From contig WGNV01000010.1 in the NCBI GenBank assembly GCA_016124375.1, positions 1-64,000 on the forward strand: a stretch of DNA of 64,000 nt, given 5' to 3'. The translations under genes and the position numbers were made by a program. Under the pieces are notes generated by a model. The model had not been told where the DNA came from. It made no database searches and saw only the letters and a program-made list of their open reading frames with translations. Positions 40,591 to 49,249 of the stretch are shown here, one piece after another; position 1 is the stretch's first letter; each line of letters begins with the position of its first letter. The DNA is from Tepidisphaera sp. Lineage in GTDB: Bacteria; Planctomycetota; Phycisphaerae; Phycisphaerales; UBA1924.

Positions 40591-43500
40591 TTACTTGGGT
40601 GCGTGATCGCGGGGCAACGTGACTTCGGGCGATCCCGCCGGGATCCGCACCATGCCGTTGACCGCGTCCGGCGATGAGCAGCCGGGCGGCAGCGGCACCA
40701 GCACGCCCGCGGGCGCACCCTGCCCTCCCAGCACGCGGATGGTGACAGCGTCGGGCTTGGGGTCGAGCTCGCCGCTGACGGGCCCGTAGGGGGTGATGAT
40801 GTTCTGGAACGAAACGGGCTCAGTGCCCAGCGTCCACCCGCGCGTCGCCCCGCCAAAGACGACCAGCGCCCCGTCGTGCTCGTAGACGAACATGGCGAGG
40901 ACGGAGTTAAGGAAATCGGAGCCGACCCAGGTGTGGGGCATGTCGCCGATGAACTTGGGCGTGGTCTCGTCTCGATAGACGACCTCGGCCCACTGGCGCC
41001 ACCCCTGCGGACGCTGGTATTGGTGGAACCAGCGCAGGGCCTGCATCGCGCGATCGGGCCAGCCCAGGCGGATGTACGCCCCGACGTGCCGGAGTTCGTA
41101 CGGGGTGTAGGTGTCCCAGGTGTTGCTCTTGGCTCGCTCCTCAAAGTTGGTCCAGGCACGCTCGAAGGTTCCGTGCAGCAGATCCTGCGGCATGTGATCC
41201 TGCTCGTCGCAGGGCCAGAGCGCGATGGTGGTGGAGGTGCTGTCGAAGTCGCCCAGGTCGGCGCAGCCCGGCATGTAGTCGATGCCGTGCGCCTTGGTGC
41301 TCGCCCGGGCCGAGTCGTAAAAGGTCTTGCGGAAGTCGGTCGCCAGTTCGGAGTAGTCCTTGGCGAGGGCGTCGTCGTGCATCTCGCCCGCGATGTACGC
41401 GGCTTCCTTGAGCCCCAGCAGCACGAAGAAATCGTCCCAGTAGCTGTGCATGGGCTTGGCCGAGTACCCCTCGTGGCTGATTGATTCGGGCACGAGGCCG
41501 TAGAACATGTGCCTGGGCGAGGCGGGGTCGGCGAACTCGGGGGTCATGCGTTCGGCCCGCAAGGTCTTGATGTACTCGACCGCCTTGCGCACGCGCGGCC
41601 ACTGCTGACCGAGGAAGCCCCGGTCATGCGTGTAGCGGTAGTAGTCCGCGACGGCCCAGATGTACTCGCCATGGCTGTCGTGCTCGGGCACGGGGTCGGG
41701 CCCGCGAGAGTCGACGACGCAGGGGATCTTTCCCGAATCAAACTGATGCGAGCCGAACCAGTTGATCCAGTCGCGCACGATCTCGGGGTGGCCGCACGCC
41801 AGCAGGGCCGCCGAGGTCATGGAGCCGTCGCGGGCCCACGAACGCTTGTACGAGCGCGAGCCGGGCTGAATCGCCGGCCCGTCGCGATTGATCATGATGT
41901 ACCCGAGCTGGGCGGCGAACGTGTCGGCGATCCACTGATCGTCCTTGGGCAGGCGCAGCGTCACCTTGCCAGTGAGCGTCCGCCAGCGACGCGTCGCCTC
42001 GGAAAGCTGCCCCTCCCAGGTCTGCAGTTCCGTCTCGTTGAGGTTCGGACGCACCTCGGGGTGGGCCGGGCAGCACACGGGCACCGCCAGCTCCTGACCG
42101 GGCGCCAACGCGAAGTCGTAGCGCAGCACGCCCGACGCCAGGCCCTGCGGATCGACGATCGTCTGGTCGCCCGGTGCCTCGCCCCCGTTCTGGCTCAGCA
42201 GCGTCACGATGTCCCCCGCGTCGAACGCGGTCACGCCCGCCCGCGTGGGTGAGGCGGCGATCACGCGAGGCCGATTGTCCGCGCTCAGCGTCACCATCCC
42301 CACGCCCCCCTCCACCGAAAGCTGATGGATCGGCGCGACGCCTCCTTCGAAGTTAAGACGCTGCCAGGGCGGGTTCACCTGGAACGGCCTCAGGCACAGA
42401 AACATCGAGCCTCGCCGGAACGAGTCGCCCGTGTTCTTCAGGCGATATACCGCCCGGATGTACGACGAAGGGTCGGTTCCCTGGTCAAACGCCGTCACCG
42501 TCAGTTGCAGCCCGTTCTCCCAGCGGCTCACCGCGCTGGGGATCGGCAGCCGCCCCTCGGCCAGCGACTGCGTGTGCGTCGCGTCCGCCCAGGTGTGCAG
42601 GTGATCGCCTTCCTGCACCAACGCTTCGATGCTCGGGCCACGGCGGCTCAGTTCCAGTTGGCCATCAACACTCAGCAGCGCTTCGACGGTGTCGCCCGGG
42701 GCGCCGACGACGGTCCATTCGTTCTGCACGTTATTGAAGTAGCGGGGGAAGAGGCCCTGCGGGCTGGCCTTGGCCAGAGCGGCCATCATGGCGTTGGGCG
42801 AGGCGGAGAAGTCTGGCCCCAGGCTGCGGACATTCGCGAGCAAGAACGGGGCGGCGGGCTTGATGGTGAGCCGCAGATAGCGGGTTTCGAGATCGGGCGT
42901 GGGCAGGGCGCTGGTGCGCTGCGTCGGGGTGCGCTTGAGCACGGGCGTCCAGGTGGCGTTGTCGTCAGAGGCTTCGAGCGAGAGAGATGAAGGGGGCGTC
43001 GAGCCCTTGCCCCAATCAAGCATCAGGCCCCCGACCTCGGCGACGCGCCCGTAGTCGAGCGTGATCGTCGTCGTCGCGCCGCTGGCGATCGGCAGCGTCG
43101 CGGGCTTCTCGTCGACGTTGATGGTGGGCGCGAGCGGCGCGTCGCTGGGTGGCGGCAACTCGCGGAACTCGAGGTCGCTCAACCACACCGAGCCCTTGCC
43201 GCCGGCGTTGCTGGCGATGGCAAACTCGATGGCGCCGAGGTGGGCGAGGGGCGCGCCAGCCGCGGGCCCCCAGGCGAACTCGATGGCGCGTTTCTTGTTG
43301 ACCATGCGGGTCCACGCGCGGGGCCACTCGACCGCGCGGCGATTGATCCACCACACGCTGTCGCCGCTGTCGTCGAGGAGTTTGAACTCGAGGTTGTTGG
43401 TGGGGCCGTCGCCGCAGAGTTGGAAGGTGAACTCGTAGTTGGCGGGCATGTCCAGCGGCAGGGCCCGATGAATCAGGCAATAGCCCCCGCCCGTGACGAA

Positions 43501-43713
43501 CTCGTAGTCGAGCCGCAGCGACTTGCGGCCCAAGTGCTCGTCCGCCGCGACGTTGAGCTTGACGCCGTCGGAGGTGACGACCTTCCACGCCGCGGGGTCG
43601 TCGAGCGAATCCAGCACGCGCGGCTGCGCCAGCGCCGGACACGCGACGAGCAGCGGGAGAAAAACCGCCAGAAGGCGACGACGCAGAGACCAAGAGCCTG
43701 CAAACGCTTTCAT
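40591..43713 (-). CDS. secreted six-hairpin glycosidase-like protein with discoidin-type domain
   Basis: MKAFAGSWSLRRR begins a signal peptide ending near ALAQ; the upstream extension is not supported. Residues 30-190 form a jelly-roll, then an F5/8 type C-like (discoidin) domain at about 200-310 (TITLDYGRVAEVGGLMLDWG, LETRYLRLTIKP). The C-terminal half (about 590-1000) is an (alpha/alpha)6 barrel as in GH15/GH63-type enzymes, with SYKRSWARDGSMTSAALL, DSHGEYIWAVADYYRYT and PMHSYWDDFFVLLGLKEA. Acid residues are present in WARDG and WDDFF. The substrate is unknown, probably an alpha-glucan or other oligosaccharide. No dockerin tag. Confidence 0.82.
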   Translation of the reverse strand: MKAFAGSWSLRRRLLAVFLPLLVACPALAQPRVLDSLDDPAAWKVVTSDGVKLNVAADEHLGRKSLRLDYEFVTGGGYCLIHRALPLDMPANYEFTFQLCGDGPTNNLEFKLLDDSGDSVWWINRRAVEWPRAWTRMVNKKRAIEFAWGPAAGAPLAHLGAIEFAIASNAGGKGSVWLSDLEFRELPPPSDAPLAPTINVDEKPATLPIASGATTTITLDYGRVAEVGGLMLDWGKGSTPPSSLSLEASDDNATWTPVLKRTPTQRTSALPTPDLETRYLRLTIKPAAPFLLANVRSLGPDFSASPNAMMAALAKASPQGLFPRYFNNVQNEWTVVGAPGDTVEALLSVDGQLELSRRGPSIEALVQEGDHLHTWADATHTQSLAEGRLPIPSAVSRWENGLQLTVTAFDQGTDPSSYIRAVYRLKNTGDSFRRGSMFLCLRPFQVNPPWQRLNFEGGVAPIHQLSVEGGVGMVTLSADNRPRVIAASPTRAGVTAFDAGDIVTLLSQNGGEAPGDQTIVDPQGLASGVLRYDFALAPGQELAVPVCCPAHPEVRPNLNETELQTWEGQLSEATRRWRTLTGKVTLRLPKDDQWIADTFAAQLGYIMINRDGPAIQPGSRSYKRSWARDGSMTSAALLACGHPEIVRDWINWFGSHQFDSGKIPCVVDSRGPDPVPEHDSHGEYIWAVADYYRYTHDRGFLGQQWPRVRKAVEYIKTLRAERMTPEFADPASPRHMFYGLVPESISHEGYSAKPMHSYWDDFFVLLGLKEAAYIAGEMHDDALAKDYSELATDFRKTFYDSARASTKAHGIDYMPGCADLGDFDSTSTTIALWPCDEQDHMPQDLLHGTFERAWTNFEERAKSNTWDTYTPYELRHVGAYIRLGWPDRAMQALRWFHQYQRPQGWRQWAEVVYRDETTPKFIGDMPHTWVGSDFLNSVLAMFVYEHDGALVVFGGATRGWTLGTEPVSFQNIITPYGPVSGELDPKPDAVTIRVLGGQGAPAGVLVPLPPGCSSPDAVNGMVRIPAGSPEVTLPRDHAPK

Positions 43714-43801
43714 GCCTGAAATATAGCAAAGCTTGAGGTTCGCGGGTGATGAGGATCTGGGCTGCGCGGGTTCTTCGCGTGTCGAACGTACGATCGCTCG
43801 C

Positions 43802-45406
43802 ATGCCCACCCCCTCTCGCGCCGAGTTCCTGCAGCAGGTCGAGCGTCTGCGAGCCGCCCATCCGGGTGATGCCGTCATCGTCCCCGTGTGCACGCGGCTG
43901 CTCGCCGATCAACTGACGCCGGTCGTCGCGTATCGCCGCCTGGTCGCCCCCGACGAGCGGGCGGCACCGTCGTTCCTCCTCGAATCCGTCGAAGGGGGCG
44001 AGCGCCAGGGGCGGTACTCGCTCGTCGGCGCTCAGCCCGCGATCGAAGTCATCGCGCGGGGGGACACGAGCGAAGTCGTGCTGCACGTGCCGCGTTGCCA
44101 GTGGCTGGCGCTCAAGGCCCGCCAGGAGCGCGACCCGCTCGCGGCTCTCCGCGCCTTCACACAGCGACTGCACGTGGGCGAGGCCCCGGGCCTGCCGGGG
44201 TGCTTCCTGGGCGGGCTGGTGGGGTATGCCGCGTATGACAGCGTGCGCTATGCCGAGCCGGGCAAGCTGTCGTTCGCCGCGGCCCCGCCGGACGACCGCG
44301 CCCTGCCCGACCTGCATTTCGGCTTCTACGACAACGTGGTCGTGTTCGACCACGCCGCCAAGCTCGTGGTGCTGGTGCATCTGGCCGCGGTGCCGCCCGG
44401 CGCCGACCCCGCGCCGGCGTACGACGCCGCGTTGCAGGTCCTCCGCGAGCGAGCCGCGGCTCTCGAAAAGCACACCGAGCCCCTCCGCAGCGGCGAAGTC
44501 CCGACAGAGATCGACCCCGTCACGCCCACCAGCAACATGACCCGCGACGAGCACGCGAACATGCTCGCCAAGGCCAAGGAATACATCCGCGCGGGCGACA
44601 TCTTCCAGGTGGTCCTGGGCCAACGCTTCGAACGCGTAAGCCCCGCCGACCCGTTCGACGTCTATCGCGCCCTGCGAACCGTCAATCCAAGTCCCTACAT
44701 GGCATATATCCAGGCCAGCGGGTGCATCCTCATCGCCAGCAGCCCGGAGATCCTCTGCCGCGTGCGGCGAGACGCAAGCAGTGGGGGAGCCGCCCACATG
44801 GTCGTCACCAATCGCCCCCTCGCTGGCACGCGCCGTCGCGGCAAGACGCGAGAAGAAGACCTCGCCCTCGAACGCGAACTGCTCGCCGACGCCAAGGAAC
44901 GCGCCGAACACGTGATGCTCGTCGATCTCGGGCGCAATGACGTCGGACGCGTGGCCAGCCCCGGCTCCATCGCGCTCCCGGGCGTCATGGAAATCGAACG
45001 CTACAGCCACGTGATGCACATCAGTTCCACGGTCACGGGCCGCCTGCGCGAAGGGCTGGACTGCTGGGACGCGTTGCGGGCCGCGCTGCCCGTGGGCACG
45101 ATTTCAGGTGCTCCGAAAATCCGCGCGATGCAGATCATCGACGAGCTCGAGCCCGTGCGGCGCGGGCCTTATGGCGGCGGCCTGGGCTATGTGGGCGTCG
45201 ATGGCCAGATGGATATCGCGCTCGCCCTGCGCACCATCGTGGTGCCGCTGGACGCCCGGCGCGACGGGCGCTGGACGTATCACATGCAGGCGTCGGGGGG
45301 CATCGTGGCCGACAGCGTCACGCAGGACGAGTATCAGGAGACGGTGAACAAGGCGGCCGCGATGAACCGGGCCGTGGGCGTGGCCGAGCGCGCGTTCGGA
45401 GCATGA
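43802..45406 (+). CDS. trpE: anthranilate synthase component I
   Basis: 534 residues, the usual length. N-terminal tryptophan-feedback motif LLESVEGGERQGRYS, and chorismate-binding signatures GDIFQVVLGQRF, PLAGTRRRG, DLGRNDVGRV, PVGTISGAPKIRAMQIIDELEP and GGIVADS. PLAGT instead of the PIKGT motif argues for TrpE rather than PabB. It makes anthranilate from chorismate with the glutamine amidotransferase TrpG, which is not adjacent. Divergent from the secreted glycosidase-like gene with 88 bases between. No ribosome site visible. Confidence 0.95.
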   Translation: MPTPSRAEFLQQVERLRAAHPGDAVIVPVCTRLLADQLTPVVAYRRLVAPDERAAPSFLLESVEGGERQGRYSLVGAQPAIEVIARGDTSEVVLHVPRCQWLALKARQERDPLAALRAFTQRLHVGEAPGLPGCFLGGLVGYAAYDSVRYAEPGKLSFAAAPPDDRALPDLHFGFYDNVVVFDHAAKLVVLVHLAAVPPGADPAPAYDAALQVLRERAAALEKHTEPLRSGEVPTEIDPVTPTSNMTRDEHANMLAKAKEYIRAGDIFQVVLGQRFERVSPADPFDVYRALRTVNPSPYMAYIQASGCILIASSPEILCRVRRDASSGGAAHMVVTNRPLAGTRRRGKTREEDLALERELLADAKERAEHVMLVDLGRNDVGRVASPGSIALPGVMEIERYSHVMHISSTVTGRLREGLDCWDALRAALPVGTISGAPKIRAMQIIDELEPVRRGPYGGGLGYVGVDGQMDIALALRTIVVPLDARRDGRWTYHMQASGGIVADSVTQDEYQETVNKAAAMNRAVGVAERAFGA

Positions 45407-45544
45407 AGCGACGAAGCGACGAAGTGGCAAAGTGGCAAAGTGGCAGAGTGGCACTTAGGAAGCCGCGACGCTAGAGCGTCGCGGGACTCTTGATTTCCGA
45501 AAGTCCGGAACTCCGGAACTCCGGAACTCCGGAACTCCGGAACT
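45405..45544. repeat. two arrays of 8-base tandem repeats around a hairpin
   Basis: The first array, from the trpE stop codon (45405-45453), has units GAAGCGAC twice then AAGTGGCA-type units four times. The second (45505-45544) is exactly five copies of CCGGAACT. Between them is a perfect hairpin CCGCGACGCT/AGCGTCGCGG (45463-45484). Confidence 0.9.
45463..45484. terminator. 10-bp perfect hairpin after trpE
   Basis: CCGCGACGCT-AG-AGCGTCGCGG without a T-run. It may terminate trpE or be another dispersed palindrome. Confidence 0.5.
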
Positions 45545-45625
45545 TCTTCTTCCCGAACTCCGTCTCTTCGTCTCTCCGGAACTTCGTCTCTTCTTCCCCC
45601 GCTTCCTCCCCTACCCTCCCTTCCT

Positions 45626-46744
45626 ATGCCATTAGATGAACGGCCGGACAAGGCCGAAACGATTGTCGATGCCCAGGCCGAAGCCGCGGGCGGGCCGGTC
45701 AGCCCCGTCGCCCGCCGTGCCGACGACCCCGAGGTGGTCGCTCGCCTTGACGCACTCATCTCCGAGTTTGGCGGCCGCCCCGGCTCGTACGAATCGCGCC
45801 TCGTGCGCGAAATCCTCCAGACCGGCCTGAAACTCATCCCCGATGGCCGCGACACGGGCGAAATGAAGCTCATGGCCAACAGCCTGAAGGAGCTCCGCTA
45901 CGCCTACCGCGTCTTCGGCAAGTTCCGCGACCCCCACAAGGTCACCATCTTCGGCTCCGCCCGCACGCCCGAAACCCATCCCGACTACAAAGCCTGCGTC
46001 GAGTTCGGTTCGCTCATGGCCCAGGCGGGCTGGATGAGCATCACCGGCGCGGGGCTGGGCATCATGCAGGCCGGGCACGTCGGCCCGGGGCGCGACGCCA
46101 GCTTTGGCGTGGCCATCCGCCTTCCTTTCGAAACCAACGCCAACGCCGTCATCGCGGGCGATGAGAAGCTCATTCTGTTCAGGTACTTCTTCACCCGCAA
46201 ACTCATGTTCGTCAGCCAGGCCGAAGCCGTCGCCCTCTTCCCGGGCGGGTTCGGCACGCTCGACGAAGCCTACGAGACGCTCACGCTGGTGCAGACCGGC
46301 AAGAGCACGCCCATGCCCATCGTGATGATCGAAGGCGCCGGGGGCGATTACTGGAAAAGCTGGGACGCGTGGGTCAAGGGCCAACTCCTCGCCCGCGGCT
46401 GGATCAGCCCCGAAGATCCGAGCATCTATTACATCGCGAAGGACCCCGCCGACGCCGCGCAGCACATCACCCGCTTCTATCGCAACTATCACTCGTCGCG
46501 CTACGTCCGCGATGACTTTGTCATCCGCCTGAAGGGCCCGCTCAAGCCCGCCGACGTCGCCGCCCTCGAACAAGACTTCCGCGTCCTCATCAAGGGCGGC
46601 GGGCTCACGCAGTTCTCCGGCCCGGTCGAGGGCGAACGCGACGAGCACCCCAAGCTGCCGCGCCTGGTCTTCCGCCACACCAAGCACCACTACGGGCTCA
46701 TCCGCTCCCTCATCGATCGCATCAACAGCCTCGAACTCGCCTAG
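45626..46744 (+). CDS. LOG-family (TIGR00730-like) Rossmann protein
   Basis: 372 residues with a helical N-terminal extension of about 110 residues. The LOG fold follows: VTIFGSARTPETHPDYK, GWMSITGAGLGIMQAGH, and the family signature FPGGFGTLDEAYETL with its PGGxGTxxE. Family members are cytokinin-riboside phosphoribohydrolases (releasing a base from a nucleotide) or nucleotide 5'-monophosphate nucleosidases (PpnN). The longer form with a C-terminal tail resembles the latter in size but not clearly in sequence. No ribosome site is evident. 8-base tandem repeats end about 80 bases upstream. Confidence 0.85.
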   Translation: MPLDERPDKAETIVDAQAEAAGGPVSPVARRADDPEVVARLDALISEFGGRPGSYESRLVREILQTGLKLIPDGRDTGEMKLMANSLKELRYAYRVFGKFRDPHKVTIFGSARTPETHPDYKACVEFGSLMAQAGWMSITGAGLGIMQAGHVGPGRDASFGVAIRLPFETNANAVIAGDEKLILFRYFFTRKLMFVSQAEAVALFPGGFGTLDEAYETLTLVQTGKSTPMPIVMIEGAGGDYWKSWDAWVKGQLLARGWISPEDPSIYYIAKDPADAAQHITRFYRNYHSSRYVRDDFVIRLKGPLKPADVAALEQDFRVLIKGGGLTQFSGPVEGERDEHPKLPRLVFRHTKHHYGLIRSLIDRINSLELA

Positions 46745-46758
46745 GCGGCATTGGGTAT

Positions 46759-46783
46759 CGGGTGGCCCGGCGGTCCCCGCCGG
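46759..46783. repeat. dispersed hairpin repeat, family C
   Basis: GGGTGGCCCGGCGG followed by TCCCCGCCGG; stem CCGGCGG/CCGCCGG. A second copy is at 55083-55106. Confidence 0.65.
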
Positions 46784-46807
46784 TCTTCTTGAACGGCAGA
46801 GTGCAAG

Positions 46808-47887
46808 ATGAACACCCGTTTCGACCACGCTCTCAAAAGTCTCGCCCGCCCTCAACGGGCCCGAATCGCCAGCGAGGGTCTCCCCGGTGCCCGTTCGTCA
46901 ACACGACCCTCGCCCTCCGTTCGCGCGCGTTCTTCATTTCGCCTAGCCCTCGCCGCGCTTGCCATGCTCCTCCCCGCCTGCCAATCCGAGGGGCCAGCAA
47001 AGACCGTTTTTGGCCAGTTCGGTGCCGGCCAAAACGCCGCGGCTTCCGGCGTCCGCATCGTCGTGCTCTCTGTCGATGATCTCCCCTCCGTCGCCACGGC
47101 CGGCGCCGATGATGGCCCTCAGCCCGCCCTCGCCACCCTCCTCGCCCGCTACGCCGCCGACGCCCCGCCGATCGATCGCGGCACCCTGGCCGCATGGCGC
47201 GGGTGTGGCCTTCGAGTCCTCGCCATCCCTCGCTCGGATGTCGATTCCCTCCGGCGTGCCCTCAATGTCGTCGGCCCGGTCGAAGACCGCTGGCTGGGTC
47301 AGGTGACCCAGTGGTCCGAGGCCGCCCACAGCCCCGAGATCGCCCTGCCCCTCACCCTGCGGATGGACAACGGCCCGATGACCGTGAGCGCCGGTACGCT
47401 CCGTCTGCTGCTGCGCGACTGGGCGGCCCCCGTCCTCGGCGACAAAGCCGAGCGGGGCGTCATCCAGTTCGAGATGGTGCCGGACTTCAAGCCCCCGCCG
47501 CCCATCGCCGGCGCCCTGCGAGACCCGCGCGAGCCCGCGCCCGACGCCTCACCTATCCCCTTCTGGCGCCTCCATCTCCGTGCTGCCCTTGACGGCGGCA
47601 CCGCGCTGCTCATCGTCCCCGAAGACCCCGACGTGCGATGGGAAGACGCCCCGGGCGATGGCCCCGACTCCGACGCCACGCCCCCAGAACGCCCGAACAC
47701 GCACGCCAAGTCCGACCCCTCCGCCCAGTCCGCCCCGGCCCCCAAGTCACCCCTCGGCCCCACGCCCCCGCCCGCTCCCACCCTGGGCGAACTGCTCCTG
47801 AATCGCGCCACTACCGGCGGCCGGCGCACCCGCACCATTCTCCTCCTCACCGCCGAAGCCCCCGCCGAGTATCGCTTGCTCCAATAG
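46808..47887 (+). CDS. predicted lipoprotein of unknown function
   Basis: A long basic N-terminus (1-42) precedes a hydrophobic stretch ending in a lipobox-like LLPAC near residue 58, so the mature protein is probably lipid-anchored. An internal start nearer the hydrophobic segment is possible. The mature part has an alpha/beta domain (IRIVVLSVDDLPSV..., HLRAALDGGTALLIVPED) and a proline-rich, probably disordered segment at about 285-330. The C-terminus RTILLLTAEAPAEYRLLQ looks like a final strand. I do not recognise the family. 22 bases upstream of plsY in the same direction, so possibly co-transcribed. Confidence 0.7.
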   Translation: MNTRFDHALKSLARPQRARIASEGLPGARSSTRPSPSVRARSSFRLALAALAMLLPACQSEGPAKTVFGQFGAGQNAAASGVRIVVLSVDDLPSVATAGADDGPQPALATLLARYAADAPPIDRGTLAAWRGCGLRVLAIPRSDVDSLRRALNVVGPVEDRWLGQVTQWSEAAHSPEIALPLTLRMDNGPMTVSAGTLRLLLRDWAAPVLGDKAERGVIQFEMVPDFKPPPPIAGALRDPREPAPDASPIPFWRLHLRAALDGGTALLIVPEDPDVRWEDAPGDGPDSDATPPERPNTHAKSDPSAQSAPAPKSPLGPTPPPAPTLGELLLNRATTGGRRTRTILLLTAEAPAEYRLLQ

Positions 47888-47909
47888 CGCGCCGCGATAC
47901 CCTCCGGGC

Positions 47910-48599
47910 TTGATCCCTGCGCTCCTCATCCTCGCTGCGTTCCTTGCCGGCTCCATCCCCTTCGGGCTCCTCATCGGTAAGGCAAAGGGTGTGGACATTC
48001 GCACCCAGGGCTCGGGGAACATCGGCGCCACCAACCTGGGGCGCGTGCTCGGCCGCCGCTACTTCTTCCTCTGCTTCGCGCTCGATGCGCTCAAGGGCTT
48101 CATCCCCACCCTCGCCGGGGGTCTGGTGCTGGGCGCCGCCGGCCGCCTCGATCTGCCCATCCAGCAATCCGCCGCGTGGCTGGCCATCATGTTCGCCAGC
48201 GTGCTCGGGCACATCTTCTGCCCCTGGCTCCACTTCAAGGGCGGCAAGGGCGTCGCCACCTCCCTCGGTGCGCTGCTCGGCGTCTGGCCCGCCCTCACCC
48301 TGCCCGGGCTGCTGGGTTTGGCCACCTTCGCTCTGGTGCTCCTCGTCTGGCGTTACGTGAGCCTCGCCTCCATCGCCGCGGCTGTCGCCATCCCCTTTGG
48401 CGTCGCCGCCTGGTTTCATCTCGCTTCCATCGGCATCGGCCCCCACCCGGCCGGGGCGGTCAAAGTCACCCACATGCTCCCCTACTTGGGGCTCACCCTG
48501 CTGCTGGGCGCCCTGGTCATCTGGCGCCATCGCACCAACATTCGCCGCCTGCGTGACGGCACCGAACCCAAGGTCGGCGCCAAGTCCGCCCGCGCCTAG
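47910..48599 (+). CDS. plsY: glycerol-3-phosphate acyltransferase PlsY
   Basis: TTG start. 229 residues with about six hydrophobic helices. All three PlsY signature loops are present: GSIPFGLLIGKAKGVDIRTQ followed by GSGNIGATNLGRVLG, the GHIFCPWLHFKGGKGVAT segment with GKG, and a cytosolic loop after the last helix ending WRHRTNIRRL. It transfers an acyl group from acyl-phosphate to glycerol-3-phosphate, the first step in phospholipid synthesis. PlsX is not adjacent. The start lacks a ribosome site and is probably translated by coupling to the lipoprotein gene. Confidence 0.93.
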   Translation: MIPALLILAAFLAGSIPFGLLIGKAKGVDIRTQGSGNIGATNLGRVLGRRYFFLCFALDALKGFIPTLAGGLVLGAAGRLDLPIQQSAAWLAIMFASVLGHIFCPWLHFKGGKGVATSLGALLGVWPALTLPGLLGLATFALVLLVWRYVSLASIAAAVAIPFGVAAWFHLASIGIGPHPAGAVKVTHMLPYLGLTLLLGALVIWRHRTNIRRLRDGTEPKVGAKSARA

Positions 48600-48851
48600 C
48601 CCGCCGGCCCACCCCAGCAATTGCCAGGGAATCGCAAAGAATCGCCTGTCTTTGCGCGGCCGATCCCCTACGCCGGGTACAACCCCTATCGGACTTCAAC
48701 ATCTGGATACGCCGATTCGGGCCCGCCCGCCTCTCCAACCGATAAAACAACCTCGACGCGGGGCCGCAAGGTTCTCGCCCGTAGCCGGCGGCCGCCAATG
48801 ACGGCGGCGCCGCCTCTGCGGCCTTTCTTCCCCGCGTCAGGGTGGTCAACC

Positions 48852-49181
48852 ATGTCGACTCGCCGAATCCGGTTCGCCCGTCGCCCGATCGATCTGCGTT
48901 GCGGAGTCGCTCCGCGACCGGGAGATCGCCCCTTGGCCAACCTGAAACTGCATCGCGACGAGCCGGATCAATCGCCCCAGGAAACCCCTGAAGTTCCCTC
49001 ATTCAGGGGGGCAGGCCGCGAGTGGAAGCCCAAGCTCAGAGGTGAGGCCGAGCGGGACGCCGCCGACCACGTGATCCGCGGCGCCGAAAGCGCCCTGGAC
49101 CGCATCGACCGCGCCATGGCCAACCTGCGCGAACTGATGGGCGAGAGTTTCGAAGGCCCCGACGGCCCGCGGGCGGCCTGA
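48852..49181 (+). CDS. small hypothetical protein, 109 aa
   Basis: The start is uncertain; this ATG (MSTRRIRFARR) has a weak GGTGG six bases upstream. An in-frame extension to 48621 is low-complexity and unlikely. The N-terminus is Arg-rich and basic. The C-terminal 50 residues (GEAERDAADHVIRGAESALDRIDRAMANLREL) are predicted helical, possibly a coiled coil. Followed by a terminator. Family not recognised. Confidence 0.45.
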   Translation: MSTRRIRFARRPIDLRCGVAPRPGDRPLANLKLHRDEPDQSPQETPEVPSFRGAGREWKPKLRGEAERDAADHVIRGAESALDRIDRAMANLRELMGESFEGPDGPRAA

Positions 49182-49203
49182 ACACCACCATGCGTTCAAG
49201 ACC

Positions 49204-49233
49204 AACGCCGCCCGCACTCGCGGGCGGCGTTTT
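49204..49233 (+). terminator. intrinsic terminator
   Basis: ACGCCGCCCGC and GCGGGCGGCGT form an 11-bp stem with loop ACTC and a short T-run. It separates the convergent small hypothetical gene and the phosphatase gene. Confidence 0.88.
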
Positions 49234-49249
49234 CATTGTTCGGGAGCGA

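Noticed and set aside
43802-45406. PabB (aminodeoxychorismate synthase) instead of TrpE
   Set aside because: PLAGT replaces the PIKGT motif of PabB and the LLES feedback motif is present.
45405-45544. CRISPR array
   Set aside because: Repeat units are only 8 bases and contiguous with no spacers; no other array-like structure exists in the window.
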